Source: UBA6197 sp047638075
Lineage (GTDB): Bacteria; Pseudomonadota; Alphaproteobacteria; Rhodobacterales; Rhodobacteraceae
Direction of reading: 5' to 3'
DNA length: 64,000 nucleotides
Assembly: GCF_047638075.1 (NCBI RefSeq)
Contig: NZ_JBLJBV010000057.1
Span: forward strand, 1 to 64,000
Of this stretch, positions 29,734 through 38,670 are shown in pieces. Position 1 is the first letter of the stretch. Each line of letters starts with the position of its first letter. The translations under genes and the position numbers were made by a program. Under the pieces are notes generated by a model, which saw nothing but the letters and a program-made list of their open reading frames with translations, was not told the DNA's origin and did not search any database.

Positions 29734-30208
29734 CCGCCGAACCTTTCTGTTGATGGCGCTGGCGGTTGCCGGGTGCGGCTTTACGCCCGCCTATGGGCCC
29801 GGCGGCGGGGCGGCGGGCCTGTTGGAAGGCGTCGCCCCGGATACCCCCAACACGCGCGATGAATTTGCGCTGGTGCGGCGTCTCTCTGAACGGTTGGGGC
29901 CAGCGCAAACTGCGCGCTACCGCCTTGGATATGCCATAAGAACCGATACGACGGGCCAGGCAATCACGCCTGACAACGTCACAACGCGCTATTCGCTGAA
30001 CGGGGTGGCAACCTATACATTGCGCGACGCGGGGTCTGACGCGGTGTTGCTGACGGGTGAGGTCACCAGTTTCACCTCATGGTCTGCGACCGGTTCCACC
30101 CTGTCGACGCTGACCGCCGAAGGCGACGCCCGCACACGGCTGATGCGCATGTTGGCCGATCAGATCGTGACGCGGCTTTTGGCCAGTGCCGGATCCTTGC
30201 CGAAATGA
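29720..30208 (+). CDS. lptE: LPS-assembly lipoprotein LptE
   Basis: 162 residues; lipoprotein signal peptide with lipobox AVAGC followed by [10 protein letters not shown], as in alphaproteobacterial LptE. It plugs the LptD barrel in the outer membrane and helps deliver LPS. The conserved strand [17 protein letters not shown] and the tail [19 protein letters not shown] fit. It is coupled to leuS (14-base overlap) and to holA (ATGA overlap). Confidence 0.9.
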   Translation: MWLSDRRTFLLMALAVAGCGFTPAYGPGGGAAGLLEGVAPDTPNTRDEFALVRRLSERLGPAQTARYRLGYAIRTDTTGQAITPDNVTTRYSLNGVATYTLRDAGSDAVLLTGEVTSFTSWSATGSTLSTLTAEGDARTRLMRMLADQIVTRLLASAGSLPK

Positions 30209-31227
30209 AGCTGACCGGGCCAAGCGCCAACCGCTACTTTGCCAAGCCCGACCCTGGCCGCATGGGCCTGCTGATCTTTGGCGCCGATGCGATGCGGGTG
30301 GCGCTGAAGCGGCAAGAGGTGATCGCCGCGCTGATCGGCCCTGAAGGCGAAGGAGAGATGCGGCTATCGCGTATTCCGGCCGCGGACCTGCGCAAAGACC
30401 CAGCGGCGCTTGGCGATGCAATCAAGGCGCAGGGGTTCTTTCCGGGGCAACGCGTGGCCTTTTTGGAGGACGCAACCGATGCGCTGGCCCCTGCGGTGAA
30501 AGCTGCCGTTGCCGATTGGCGCACGGGCGATGCGGCGGTGGTGGTCACGGCGGGCACCCTGACCGCAAAATCGGCCCTTCGCAAGGTGTTTGAGGACCAC
30601 CCGAACGCCTATGCCATCGGCATTTATGACGATCCGCCCACCCGCGAAGAAATCGAAGACACCCTGAAAAAAGCTGGGCTTTTGCAGATCGACCGCGAGG
30701 CGATGACAGATCTGTCGGCCCTCGCGCGCGATCTGGACCCCGGCGATTTCCGCCAGATGGTCGAAAAAATCTCGCTTTACAAACATGGCGATAGCACCCC
30801 CCTTACCCCCACCGACGTCGAGGCCTGCGCCCCTGCCACGATCGAGGCCGAGGTGGATGACGTGCTCCACATCGTGGCAGAGGGGCGCACGGCGGAACTG
30901 GGTCCGATGATGCGCCGGCTGGAAGGGCAAGGCGTTCTTCCTGTGACGCTGGCCATTCAAAGCCTGCGCCATTTTCGGGCCTTGCATGCTGCGGCCTCGG
31001 CCTCCGGTGGCGCAGCGGAAGGGATGGCGCGGATGCGCCCGCCAATCTTTGGACCCCGCCGCGAACGGATGCTGAAACAGGTGCAGCAATGGGGCATGCA
31101 CCGGCTGGAAGACGCGATCAGGCTGTTGGTGGAAACAGACCTCGGCCTGCGTTCGGCCAGCCGCGCACCCGCCATGGCGGTGATGGAGCGCGCATTGATC
31201 CGGCTTGCGATGATGGCCCGGCGTTAG
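30205..31227 (+). CDS. holA: DNA polymerase III subunit delta
   Basis: 340-residue clamp-loader subunit. Seen: LLIFGADAMRVALKRQEVIAAL, ALGDAIKAQGFFPGQRVAFLEDATD, the FRQMVEKISLYKHGDSTPLT helix pair and the C-terminal SLRHFRALHAA...FGPRRERMLKQ. The ATG at 30205 overlaps the lptE stop by 4 bases, so it is the third gene of the leuS-lptE-holA operon. A longer frame from 30079 is antisense-free but has no support. Confidence 0.93.
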   Translation: MKLTGPSANRYFAKPDPGRMGLLIFGADAMRVALKRQEVIAALIGPEGEGEMRLSRIPAADLRKDPAALGDAIKAQGFFPGQRVAFLEDATDALAPAVKAAVADWRTGDAAVVVTAGTLTAKSALRKVFEDHPNAYAIGIYDDPPTREEIEDTLKKAGLLQIDREAMTDLSALARDLDPGDFRQMVEKISLYKHGDSTPLTPTDVEACAPATIEAEVDDVLHIVAEGRTAELGPMMRRLEGQGVLPVTLAIQSLRHFRALHAAASASGGAAEGMARMRPPIFGPRRERMLKQVQQWGMHRLEDAIRLLVETDLGLRSASRAPAMAVMERALIRLAMMARR

Positions 31228-31321
31228 CTACGAAATGCCCTGCACAACCCGCGCAGATCGCATACAAAGGCTATGGATACGCGGGTCCGCCACTGCTGAA
31301 AAGGGGCTTTGAAAGATCAGG

Positions 31322-31447
31322 ATGAACAGGCTGCGGGATTATTTACCCCACCATCAGGGCCCTGCACGACCGGGCCAGACGGACCTATGGCTGGATGCGC
31401 CCACAGCGCAGCAGGTGGCATATGTGAAAAGGATCCTACCAGAATGA
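31322..31447 (+). CDS. Possible small ORF coupled to the flavoprotein gene
   Basis: 41 codons, beginning MNRLRDYLPHHQGPARPG and ending VAYVKRILPE, with AGATCAGG just upstream. Its TGA overlaps the ATG of the following gene (ATGA at 31444-31447), an arrangement usual for translationally coupled genes. I recognise no family. It may be a small protein or a leader that sets translation of the flavoprotein; chance is also possible in GC-rich DNA. Confidence 0.4.
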   Translation: MNRLRDYLPHHQGPARPGQTDLWLDAPTAQQVAYVKRILPE

Positions 31448-32607
31448 TTGATGCACTGGTAATCGGGGCAGGCCCGGCCGGTTTGATGGCCGCCGAGGCG
31501 CTGGCGCGCGCAGGTCGCCGCGTGACGGTGGCCGAGTCCCGCCCCACCCCCGCGCGCAAATTCCTGATGGCCGGGAAATCGGGGTTGAACCTGACCAAAG
31601 ACGAGCCCCTCGCCACGTTCACCGCCGCCTATGACAGCGACTGGCTGGCCCCGCTGCTGGCCAACTTCGGCCCCGAACAGACCCGCGATTGGGCAACGGG
31701 CTTGGGCGTCGATCTGTTCACCGGCAGCACCGGACGGGTGTTTCCGGTGGCGATGAAGGCCTCGCCGCTGCTGCGCGCCTGGCTGGCGCAGCTGGCAGCG
31801 ATGGGGGTGCAGCTCCAGACCCGTTGGGCCTGGGTCGGGCTGGATCAGGGCTTTGTGTTCGACACACCCGAGGGGCGGCAAACCCTGAAACCCAAGGTGA
31901 CGGTGCTGGCCCTGGGTGGCGGCAGTTGGCCACGGTTGGGGTCAAACGCGGCCTGGGTGCCGATTCTGGGGGATGCGGGCGTAGGTATTGCGCCACTGCG
32001 CCCGGCCAATATGGGCTTTTCGGTCGACTGGTCGGCCCATATGGCGCCGCATTTCGGCACGGCGGTCAAAGGCTGCGCACTTCTCGCCGGCGGCCGGATC
32101 AGCCGGGGCGAGTGGGTGATCACCCCCAAGGGGATCGAGGGCGGCGGCGTCTATGCCGTATCCGCCGCGGTGCGCGATGGCGCCCCGCTGACGCTGGATC
32201 TGGCCCCCGACCGTAGCCTGACCGAGGTTCTCGGACGCCTTTTGCGCCCGCAGGGGCGCGACACCACCACAAACTGGCTGCGCAAGGCCCTGCATCTGGA
32301 CCCGGTCAAACTGGCCCTGCTGCAGGAATGGGGCCGCCCCCTGCCCAAACCACCCGGCCCCCTCGCCCAGCGGATCAAATCACTTCCCGTGCGCCACAGC
32401 GGCCCCCGCCCCCTGGCCGAGGCAATTTCATCCGCAGGCGGCATCCTGCGCACCAGCCTGACCGAGGATCTGGAGCTGACCGCCCTGCCCGGCACCTTCG
32501 CCTGCGGCGAAATGCTGGACTGGGAGGCCCCGACCGGTGGCTATCTGCTGACCGGCTGCCTTGCCACAGGGCTGCACGCAGGCCGCGCCGCCGCCCGCCA
32601 TTTCTGA
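31444..32607 (+). CDS. TIGR03862/HI0933-family flavoprotein
   Basis: 387 residues of the YhiN/HI0933 family, of unknown substrate. The N-terminal FAD-binding motif is ALVIGAGPAGLMAAEALARAG, followed by the family signature FLMAGKSGLNLT and later RISRGEWVITPKGIEGGGVYAVS and the C-terminal FAD segment TFACGEMLDWEAPTGGYLLTGCLATG. The start at 31444 has AAGGA upstream. Confidence 0.9.
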   Translation: MIDALVIGAGPAGLMAAEALARAGRRVTVAESRPTPARKFLMAGKSGLNLTKDEPLATFTAAYDSDWLAPLLANFGPEQTRDWATGLGVDLFTGSTGRVFPVAMKASPLLRAWLAQLAAMGVQLQTRWAWVGLDQGFVFDTPEGRQTLKPKVTVLALGGGSWPRLGSNAAWVPILGDAGVGIAPLRPANMGFSVDWSAHMAPHFGTAVKGCALLAGGRISRGEWVITPKGIEGGGVYAVSAAVRDGAPLTLDLAPDRSLTEVLGRLLRPQGRDTTTNWLRKALHLDPVKLALLQEWGRPLPKPPGPLAQRIKSLPVRHSGPRPLAEAISSAGGILRTSLTEDLELTALPGTFACGEMLDWEAPTGGYLLTGCLATGLHAGRAAARHF

Positions 32608-32629
32608 TCATTCCTTCTGGGCTACCCCC

Positions 32630-33241
32630 TCAGGACCGCGGGGCGGCCCCTCCGGTCCTGGCCAGCGCGCGCATCAGCGCGGGCCGGGCGCGCATCCGTT
32701 CCAGATACTCGCTCAAACGCGGCTCGATAATCGGAAAACGCGCGGCCAGCGCCCAGATGCCGCAATGGGTCAATACGATATCGGGCACGGTCATCGCCTC
32801 GCCCATGATGAACGGCCCCTCGCCCATCCGCGCGACCAGCACCTTCTGACTGCGCTCAAACTCCCAGCGCAATGAGTTCTTGATCGACGACAGACGCAGT
32901 TCTTCGGGCAGAATGAAGCTGTGGCGCGCAGCCAGCCACAGTGCCGCATCAAATTCATCCAGCAGGAACTGCGTCAGACTATCTTGGCGCGCGCGCTCCA
33001 ACGTGCCGGCGGGGCGGGTCAGATCCGCGTGGCGGTCGGCCAGATACTGGATGATCGCGGTACTGTCGGTAATCGGGGTGCCATCGACAATCAGCACCGG
33101 CACCTTGCCCGCCGGGTTGAACGCCACCACCCCTTCCGATCGCGGCTGCGCGGACACATGGTCATAGGGCTGACCCAACTCTTCGAGCATCCACAAAACG
33201 CGCAGCGCGCGCGACCCGACCGTGCCGATGACCGTATACAT
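32630..33241 (-). CDS. Glutathione S-transferase family protein
   Basis: 203 residues: thioredoxin-like N-terminal domain (VGSRALRVLWMLEELGQPYDH, FNPAGKVPVLIVDGTPITDSTAIIQYLADR with the cis-proline and the glutathione-gripping Asp-Ser) and an all-helical C-terminal domain (EAMTVPDIVLTHCGIWALAARF). The start at 33241 has GGGGG upstream. It diverges from the SuhB-type gene across 270 bases that hold two strong inverted repeats. Confidence 0.9.
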   Translation of the reverse strand: MYTVIGTVGSRALRVLWMLEELGQPYDHVSAQPRSEGVVAFNPAGKVPVLIVDGTPITDSTAIIQYLADRHADLTRPAGTLERARQDSLTQFLLDEFDAALWLAARHSFILPEELRLSSIKNSLRWEFERSQKVLVARMGEGPFIMGEAMTVPDIVLTHCGIWALAARFPIIEPRLSEYLERMRARPALMRALARTGGAAPRS

Positions 33242-33284
33242 GGCAGCCCCCTTTTGGCCGCATTGGGCCACGCCACCGCGCGCC

Positions 33285-33325
33285 GTGCAAGCGGCGATTA
33301 TCATCCTGCAATTCATCGCCTGCAC
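33285..33325. repeat. Long inverted repeat in the GST/suhB gap
   Basis: GTGCA-agc-GGCGAT pairs with ATCGCC-TGCAC: 11 bp with one 3-base bulge around a 16-base loop. It lies 44 bases upstream of the GST start (GST 5' region on the minus strand) and ahead of suhB on the plus strand. Confidence 0.5.
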
Positions 33326-33399
33326 GGGGGGTTGGCAGCGTGGGCGCGGATCTTTGGGCTGTGACAGCCGTGCCAGCCTTACAACAACGCTTCTGACGA

Positions 33400-33438
33400 A
33401 GCCCGGCCGCAGGACACAGCGCAAAATCGCGCCGGGCT
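33400..33438. repeat. Inverted repeat upstream of suhB
   Basis: AGCCCGGC (33400-33407) pairs perfectly with GCCGGGCT (33431-33438). The loop also contains GCG-CAAAAT-CGC. It is 73 bases upstream of the suhB-like ATG. No T run follows on either strand. Confidence 0.45.
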
Positions 33439-33511
33439 AAAATCGGGTTTCCCAAGACGGGGGCGATGCTGATAGCCTTTCAAAACGGGCAGCAAAACAG
33501 GAGAACAGTTG

Positions 33512-34306
33512 ATGCCAGCACAGGAAATTGCGCGGCGCTATGCCGAGGCGCAGCGGATTGCACGCGAAGCAGGGGCATTGGCGCTAGAGTATTTTCGGCA
33601 TTGGGACCGGCTGGCAGTTGAAACGAAAGGCCATCAAGACTTTGTTTCAGAGGCTGATAAAAACGTCGAACTCAAGGTGCGCGCCGCCTTGGCCGAGGCA
33701 TTCCCAGATGACGGAATCGTGGGCGAAGAAGGCGCACCACACTCCGGCACCAGCGGCTTTACCTGGGTGATCGACCCGATCGACGGTACCACCAACTTCA
33801 TCAACGGGATTCCGCAATGGTGTGTGATCCTGGCCTGCGTGCGCGCGGGGCGCACCGAAATTGGCGTTGTCCATGACCCGGTTCATGATGAAATGCACCA
33901 CGCCCGCCGTGGTGGCGGCGCCTTTTGCAACGCCGGGCCGATTCACTGCGCCACCGGCAAAGGGCTGGGCGAAGGATCGGTCGGGGTTGGGTTTTCCGGG
34001 CGCACGCCCACCAAGGGCATCAAACATCTTATCAATGCGCTCATCGACAAAGGCGGTATATTTTGGCGCAATGGGTCGGGCGGGCTGTCGCTGGCCTATG
34101 TCGCCTCGGGGCGGATACTTGGGTATCTTGAAGAACACATGAACGCGTGGGATTACCTCGCGGGGCAATTGATCGTGGTAGAGTCCGGAGGCCGTACTGA
34201 ACCGGGCGATGCGGATGTGGCAATTGCCCACGGCGGCCGCGTGGTTGTTGGCGCCGCCGACTGTTGGGATGATATTGCACGGCTGGCAGATGGAGCCTAC
34301 GCCTAA
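33512..34306 (+). CDS. suhB: Inositol monophosphatase family protein (SuhB-like)
   Basis: 264-residue Mg-dependent phosphatase. Metal ligands are seen in GEEGA, WVIDPIDGTTNFINGIP and AWDYLAGQLIVVESGG. Besides dephosphorylating inositol phosphates, SuhB proteins can act with NusA in rRNA antitermination in E. coli. The start at 33512 has CAGGAG upstream; a TTG one codon earlier is less likely. Confidence 0.9.
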   Translation: MPAQEIARRYAEAQRIAREAGALALEYFRHWDRLAVETKGHQDFVSEADKNVELKVRAALAEAFPDDGIVGEEGAPHSGTSGFTWVIDPIDGTTNFINGIPQWCVILACVRAGRTEIGVVHDPVHDEMHHARRGGGAFCNAGPIHCATGKGLGEGSVGVGFSGRTPTKGIKHLINALIDKGGIFWRNGSGGLSLAYVASGRILGYLEEHMNAWDYLAGQLIVVESGGRTEPGDADVAIAHGGRVVVGAADCWDDIARLADGAYA

Positions 34307-34570
34307 CGCTTTGGCGTGTGGGTAACCAGGCGCCGGTCCACCGCAATGAATGGCGATTTCGGGGGGCAAGATTCACCTGGATCCAAGGCGCGGGCGCACC
34401 CCACGCGAAAGCGTGCGGTCGCGTCACCAGTGCCTTGCAGCCACCATTATACGCAGCAACCCTGCCCCGGTTTCATTCCGGCCTTTTACACGCGAACCTC
34501 ACCCTTGGGTGGGTTGGGGTCGGGCATGAAATGCTTTTTATAAAGATGGCCGATTGCGATATTGGCGTTT
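34307..34570. other. 264-base intergenic stretch without a supported gene
   Basis: Between suhB and ialB (convergent). It holds short hairpins only: CACGC-GAAA-GCGTG (34402-34415), CACCC-TT-GGGTG near 34500 and a weak GCAT/ATGC stem with a T run near 34525-34540 that could end the suhB transcript. Open frames here are short or antisense and were not accepted. Confidence 0.6.
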
Positions 34571-35098
34571 CTATTTGCAGCGCTTGGCAGCTTCTTCCAT
34601 TGCGGCGGTAAAGCCGAGCAGGCTGAAACGGTCCTTGGTTTGCGTGCCGCGCCCCGAACGGGCGGTCATCGTCGCTTCGGTCCCTGATTTCAGGGCAGCG
34701 ATGATCTTGGCGTCTTCTTCGGGCGAACCGGCCCAAGCGCCTTCACCATCGGTGAACAGTGTGAATTTCGTGCCGCCCACATCCATATCGGCGGTAGACC
34801 CGTCGGCAAACGGATAGCCCCCCATGAAGGACACTTCACCCGCCTGACCCGGCCGGAAGGTGACAAACAGCAAAATATCGCCCCGGCGCACTGCGACGGG
34901 CTTGCCGTCCTTGGTGTTGACGGTTTCCTTGGGCGCCGAAACGCCCCAGCATTCTTTTGGATTGTCACCAACAAAAACGCTCCAATCCGTGTTGGCGGCA
35001 ACGCGGTTGGTGCTTTCCTGCGCCACTACCACCGAGGCGGTCAGAGACGAAAAGGCGATGATGGCGGCGAACGCGCCGCTCCGCAGGGAAATCTTCAT
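34571..35098 (-). CDS. Invasion-associated locus B (IalB) family protein
   Basis: 175 residues with a signal peptide (about 1-26, ending SVVVA-QE), so periplasmic. The family core is seen: DWSVFVGDNPKECWGVSAPKE, VRRGDILLFVTFRPGQ, VSFMGGYPFADGSTADMDVGGTKFTLFTDGEGAW and a C-terminal FSLLGFTAAMEEAAKRC. The two cysteines may form a disulfide. In Bartonella IalB is linked to erythrocyte entry; in free-living relatives its role is unknown, so the name should not be read as virulence. Confidence 0.9.
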   Translation of the reverse strand: MKISLRSGAFAAIIAFSSLTASVVVAQESTNRVAANTDWSVFVGDNPKECWGVSAPKETVNTKDGKPVAVRRGDILLFVTFRPGQAGEVSFMGGYPFADGSTADMDVGGTKFTLFTDGEGAWAGSPEEDAKIIAALKSGTEATMTARSGRGTQTKDRFSLLGFTAAMEEAAKRCK

Positions 35099-35133
35099 AA
35101 ATTACAGCCCTCCAGCTGCCTGATGCCTCGGTT

Positions 35134-35258
35134 CCGCCTTTTGGGTGCTCAAGGCGGTGCTTTGGCGCACCTTTTCCAATGGCGGACTTGTTTTCAACTC
35201 GATATCCGACAGATAACGCAAAAGTGCCAATTTAGGAAACCCCCGTTGGCGGGTTTTC
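35134..35258 (+). promoter_or_regulatory. Candidate leader of the asparaginase gene: overlapping hairpins
   Basis: CCGCCTT (35134-35140) pairs with AAGGCGG (35151-35157). Its 3' arm shares GG with a second stem GGTGC (35156-35160)/GCACC (35167-35171), which is followed by TTTT like a terminator. A third stem CCCG-TTGG-CGGG (35242-35253), flanked by AAA and TTT, precedes the ribosome site AAGGAG. The overlap of the first two stems suggests alternative folding, but no ligand or trans factor can be named. Confidence 0.35.
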
Positions 35259-35282
35259 GCGCATTTGAGGAAGGAGAACGCT

Positions 35283-36272
35283 ATGTCGGCGGTGTCGATG
35301 GTGGAATTGTGGCGGGGCGGGTTGCTTGAAAGCGTCCACGCGGGCCATGCGGTGGTATTTGGCCCCGCAGGCATTCTAGAGGCGTGGGGTGACCCCGAGG
35401 CGGTGATTTTTCCGCGTTCGTCGTGCAAGATGCTGCAAGCGCTACCGCTGATGGAAAGCGGCGCGGCCGATACCGCCGGGCTGACAGACCGGCAACTGGC
35501 ACTGGCCTGCGCCAGCCATCAGGGCGCGCAGATCCATACCCAGGCGGTCAGCGCGTGGCTAACCGACCTTGGGCTTGGCGAACCTGACCTGCGTTGCGGC
35601 GCGCATATGCCCGCAGACCGCGCGGCCAACAAACTGCTGACCTGCTCTGACACCGCACCTTGTCAGATCCATAACAACTGCTCGGGCAAGCACGCGGGCT
35701 TTTTGACCCTGACCCGCCACCTGCACGCTGGCCCCGACTATGTCGACCTGGATCACCCGGTTCAAAAGGCGGTGAAGACCGCATTCGAGGAAGTCACTGG
35801 CGAAACCAGCCCCGGCCACGGGATCGACGGCTGTTCCGCCCCGAATTTCGCCACCACAGTCACCGGCCTGGCCCGTGCGATGGCCTTTTTTGCCGCCGCC
35901 AATCCTGAGGGCGGCATCCGTGACCGTGCCGCCGCCCACCTGACCCGCGCCATGACCGCGTTTCCCGAAATGGTCGCCGGTGAGGGCCGCGCCTGCACCA
36001 ACCTGATGCGTGCCATGGGCGGGCGGGTCGCGGTCAAAACCGGCGCCGAGGCGGTCTTTGTCGCCATTCTGCCCGATCAGAAACTGGGTATCGCGCTGAA
36101 AATCCTTGATGGCGCTACCCGCGCCTCTGAGGCGGCAATCACCGCGCTTCTGGTCAAATACGGCGCGCTGGACGCCACCCATCCGATGGTTGGGAAATAC
36201 CTGACGGACCCGCAGAAAAACTGGCGTGGGCTGACAACCGGCGAAATGCGTCTGGCACCGGGTTTCGCCTGA
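35283..36272 (+). CDS. Asparaginase, zinc-dependent ReAV type (PF06089)
   Basis: 329 residues of the Rhizobium etli inducible-asparaginase family, unrelated to the E. coli enzymes. Key residues described for that family are recognisable: an SxxK pair in PRSSCKML (Ser46/Lys49), a serine in ACASHQG (Ser78), and the metal-site candidates Cys133 and Lys136 in NNCSGKHAG and Cys184 in GIDGCSAPNF. It releases ammonia from asparagine. AAGGAG precedes the ATG at 35283. Confidence 0.88.
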   Translation: MSAVSMVELWRGGLLESVHAGHAVVFGPAGILEAWGDPEAVIFPRSSCKMLQALPLMESGAADTAGLTDRQLALACASHQGAQIHTQAVSAWLTDLGLGEPDLRCGAHMPADRAANKLLTCSDTAPCQIHNNCSGKHAGFLTLTRHLHAGPDYVDLDHPVQKAVKTAFEEVTGETSPGHGIDGCSAPNFATTVTGLARAMAFFAAANPEGGIRDRAAAHLTRAMTAFPEMVAGEGRACTNLMRAMGGRVAVKTGAEAVFVAILPDQKLGIALKILDGATRASEAAITALLVKYGALDATHPMVGKYLTDPQKNWRGLTTGEMRLAPGFA

Positions 36273-36294
36273 ACCCCGGCCTATCGCGGCAAGG

Positions 36295-37053
36295 TCAGAT
36301 CAACTGCCAGATCAGCCGCCCGGCCAGCAGCGACGAGGTGACAACCAATAGCGGCCGGATCACCCGCGCGCCCACCCGCATGGCCACCCGTGACCCAATC
36401 CGCGCGCCGGCGATCTGTGCCGCCCCCATTGCCAGCCCGATAATCCACCACGGCGCGCCCGCAACCGCAAAGGCCAACAGGCCGCCAAGATTGGACGCAA
36501 AGTTCAAAAGCTTGGTATGCGCCGTTGCCTTCAGCACGCCGTAACCCGCCAGCATCACAAAGCCGATCATGTAAAACGACCCGGCCCCCGGCCCGACCAA
36601 CCCGTCGTAAAAACCGATCAGCGGCACGAAAAATGCGGTGAACATCGCCGGGCTTAACCGCTGTTGACGGTCCGTGTCATCCAGCCCCTTTTTCAGCGCG
36701 AAAAACAGCGCCACCGCCACCAGCAGCACCGGCAGCGCCCAGCGCAGCCCCTCGGTCGGGATCACTGACACCAGCACCGCCCCGGCCACACCCGCGCCAA
36801 AGGCCATCGCCGCCGCACGCGCCTGCCTGCGCAGGTTCACATGCCCCGAGGCGGCATAGCTTAGTGCCGCCGTCGCCGCGCCAAAAACGCCCTGCACCTT
36901 GTTCGTCGATAGGGCCTGAAGCGGCGTCGCCCCCGCCAGCAGCAACGCAGGCAGCGTGATCAGCCCGCCACCGCCGGCGATACTGTCCACAAACCCGGCC
37001 GTAAAGGCCGCCGCGATCAGCATCAGGGCAAGGTCAAGCGAGACTTCGAACAT
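36295..37053 (-). CDS. TSUP (TauE/SafE) membrane transporter
   Basis: 252 residues, about eight membrane helices. N-terminal GFVDSIAGGGGLITLPALLLAGATPLQALSTNKVQGVFGA and a matching C-terminal half (GFYDGLVGPGAGSFYMIGF) show the internal duplication of the family, which exports or imports sulfite, organosulfonates or related anions. Substrate unknown. It converges with the asparaginase gene. Confidence 0.9.
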   Translation of the reverse strand: MFEVSLDLALMLIAAAFTAGFVDSIAGGGGLITLPALLLAGATPLQALSTNKVQGVFGAATAALSYAASGHVNLRRQARAAAMAFGAGVAGAVLVSVIPTEGLRWALPVLLVAVALFFALKKGLDDTDRQQRLSPAMFTAFFVPLIGFYDGLVGPGAGSFYMIGFVMLAGYGVLKATAHTKLLNFASNLGGLLAFAVAGAPWWIIGLAMGAAQIAGARIGSRVAMRVGARVIRPLLVVTSSLLAGRLIWQLI

Positions 37054-37119
37054 CGGGCGTCATCCTTTGGCAATCGCCTTTCATCGACCGGCGATCAGCG
37101 AAAGTAAAGCAGCCTTGCG

Positions 37120-37629
37120 CTAGGGCTTCGGGGCGGAATGATTCATCGTTGAATGGTCCATGGTCGAGTGATCCATGACCGCATCGGCCGCGTCCACCAT
37201 AAAGGTCATCTCTACCCGGCCCGCATGTTCAAAGACCAGCGTGGCGGGCACCACGTCGCCCGCCTTCAGCGGCGCGGTCAGCCCCATCAGCATCACATGC
37301 ATGCCGCCCGGTTCCAGCGTCACGATATCGCCCGCGTCAATCGCCAATCCGTCCAGCGCGCGCATCCGCGCCACGCCGTCGCTGCCAAAGTCCGTCTCAT
37401 GCACCGAGGCTGCCTCTGCCGCCGGCGTTTCCACCCCGATCAGCCGGTCAGCCGACTTGCCTTCATTTGAAATCACCATGTAACCCGCCGCCGATTTCGC
37501 CACCGGCGAGAGCGCGGGGATATGCGCGTGGATGATCTCCAGATCGCCGGCAACAATTTCATGCGCCGGCGCCATCGGCGCAAAACCCGCCCAGATCACG
37601 GTTGCCAGTGCAAAATAAGAAAGTTTCAT
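37120..37629 (-). CDS. Periplasmic copper chaperone, PCu(A)C family, with a Met/His tail
   Basis: 169 residues with a signal peptide ending APAHE. The copper motif H-x11-M-x21-H-x-M is exact: His77, Met89, His111, Met113 (in HETDFGSDGVARM and GGMHVML). Such proteins deliver copper to the CuA centre of cytochrome c oxidase. The last 18 residues contain MDHSTMDHSTMNHS, three near-identical blocks giving an extra soft-metal tail. No SCO or oxidase gene is adjacent. Confidence 0.92.
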   Translation of the reverse strand: MKLSYFALATVIWAGFAPMAPAHEIVAGDLEIIHAHIPALSPVAKSAAGYMVISNEGKSADRLIGVETPAAEAASVHETDFGSDGVARMRALDGLAIDAGDIVTLEPGGMHVMLMGLTAPLKAGDVVPATLVFEHAGRVEMTFMVDAADAVMDHSTMDHSTMNHSAPKP

Positions 37630-37753
37630 CGTCCGATCCTCATCCCAAAATCCCGCAGTATTTCATACGAACGGCAGTGTCGGGCCATAGGAACAAGGCC
37701 CGCTGATGAAACACAAGCCCCACCGCCCCGGATCATCAAATTGTGAGCCGCGC

Positions 37754-38626
37754 TCAGGCGAAATCCCCGATCCCGTAGCCCTGCACATACAAAAGCGCCG
37801 TCAGATCGCCGTAGTTGATCCGAATATCACACTTGGCCGCGACCGCAGGCTTGGCGTGCAGCGCCACCCCTGCCCCGGCCAGCCCCAGCATCCCCAGATC
37901 ATTGGCGCCGTCGCCAACGGCCATCACCTGATCATGGCCAATCCCCAAGCGCGCCGAAATTTCGCGCAGCGCCTGCACCTTCGCCTCGCGCCCCAAAATC
38001 GGCTGCGCGACTGTGCCGGTCAGAACCCCATCCTTGATCAGCAAGGTGTTGGCGCGGTTTTCGTCAAACCCCAGCGCCGCGGCCACATGCCCGGTAAAGG
38101 CGGTGAACCCGCCCGACACCAGCGCCGCATAGGCACCGTTCGCCTTCATCGTGGCCAAAAGCTCGGTTCCGCCCGGCATAAAGGTAATCCGCTCGGCCAG
38201 CACCTTGGCAATCACACCGTCGGGCAGGTCTTTCAGCAACCCGACCCGTTCGGTCAGCGCCGCTTCAAAATCCAACTCGCCGTTCATCGCCCGCGCGGTG
38301 ATCTCTTTCACCCGCGCGCCGACGCCAGCAACATCGGCCAGCTCGTCAATGCATTCCTGCTCGATCATCGTGCTGTCCATATCGGCCAGCAGCATCTGCT
38401 TTTTGCGGCCCGCGCTGGCCTGCACCACCAGATCAACGCCAATCGCCTGCAACCCGGCCCAAACTTCCCACTGGTTCGCGGGCCGCGCTGGCATCGCAAA
38501 TTCAGCAGCGATGCCGGGGTTCAGCCATGACGCCACGCCCCCCGCCCAGGCATCGCGTAGCGATTCGACCGTTACCCGGTCCAGATTGGCGGCTTTTGGG
38601 GCACAGAGCAGGGTGGCTGTGAACAT
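37754..38626 (-). CDS. serB: Phosphoserine phosphatase
   Basis: 290 residues, last step of serine synthesis. The C-terminal HAD domain has the nucleophile motif [19 protein letters not shown] (Asp82, Asp84), the [19 protein letters not shown] serine motif and [22 protein letters not shown]. The N-terminal 75 residues form a divergent ACT-like region. The start at 38626 is preferred to 38671. It diverges from serC, so serB and serC-serA could share regulation through the 151-base gap. Confidence 0.94.
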   Translation of the reverse strand: MFTATLLCAPKAANLDRVTVESLRDAWAGGVASWLNPGIAAEFAMPARPANQWEVWAGLQAIGVDLVVQASAGRKKQMLLADMDSTMIEQECIDELADVAGVGARVKEITARAMNGELDFEAALTERVGLLKDLPDGVIAKVLAERITFMPGGTELLATMKANGAYAALVSGGFTAFTGHVAAALGFDENRANTLLIKDGVLTGTVAQPILGREAKVQALREISARLGIGHDQVMAVGDGANDLGMLGLAGAGVALHAKPAVAAKCDIRINYGDLTALLYVQGYGIGDFA

Positions 38627-38670
38627 GCGTGTTTCCGATAGTGGAGGCGACGGGTCGCTTTTGTGGTTCA

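Noticed and set aside
34041..34427. 128-residue minus-strand frame overlapping suhB
   Set aside because: Mostly antisense to a certain gene; the part in the gap has no recognisable feature.
37120..37173. Short direct repeats in the DNA coding the MDHST blocks
   Set aside because: Explained by the repeated peptide; too short and too few for a CRISPR or satellite array.
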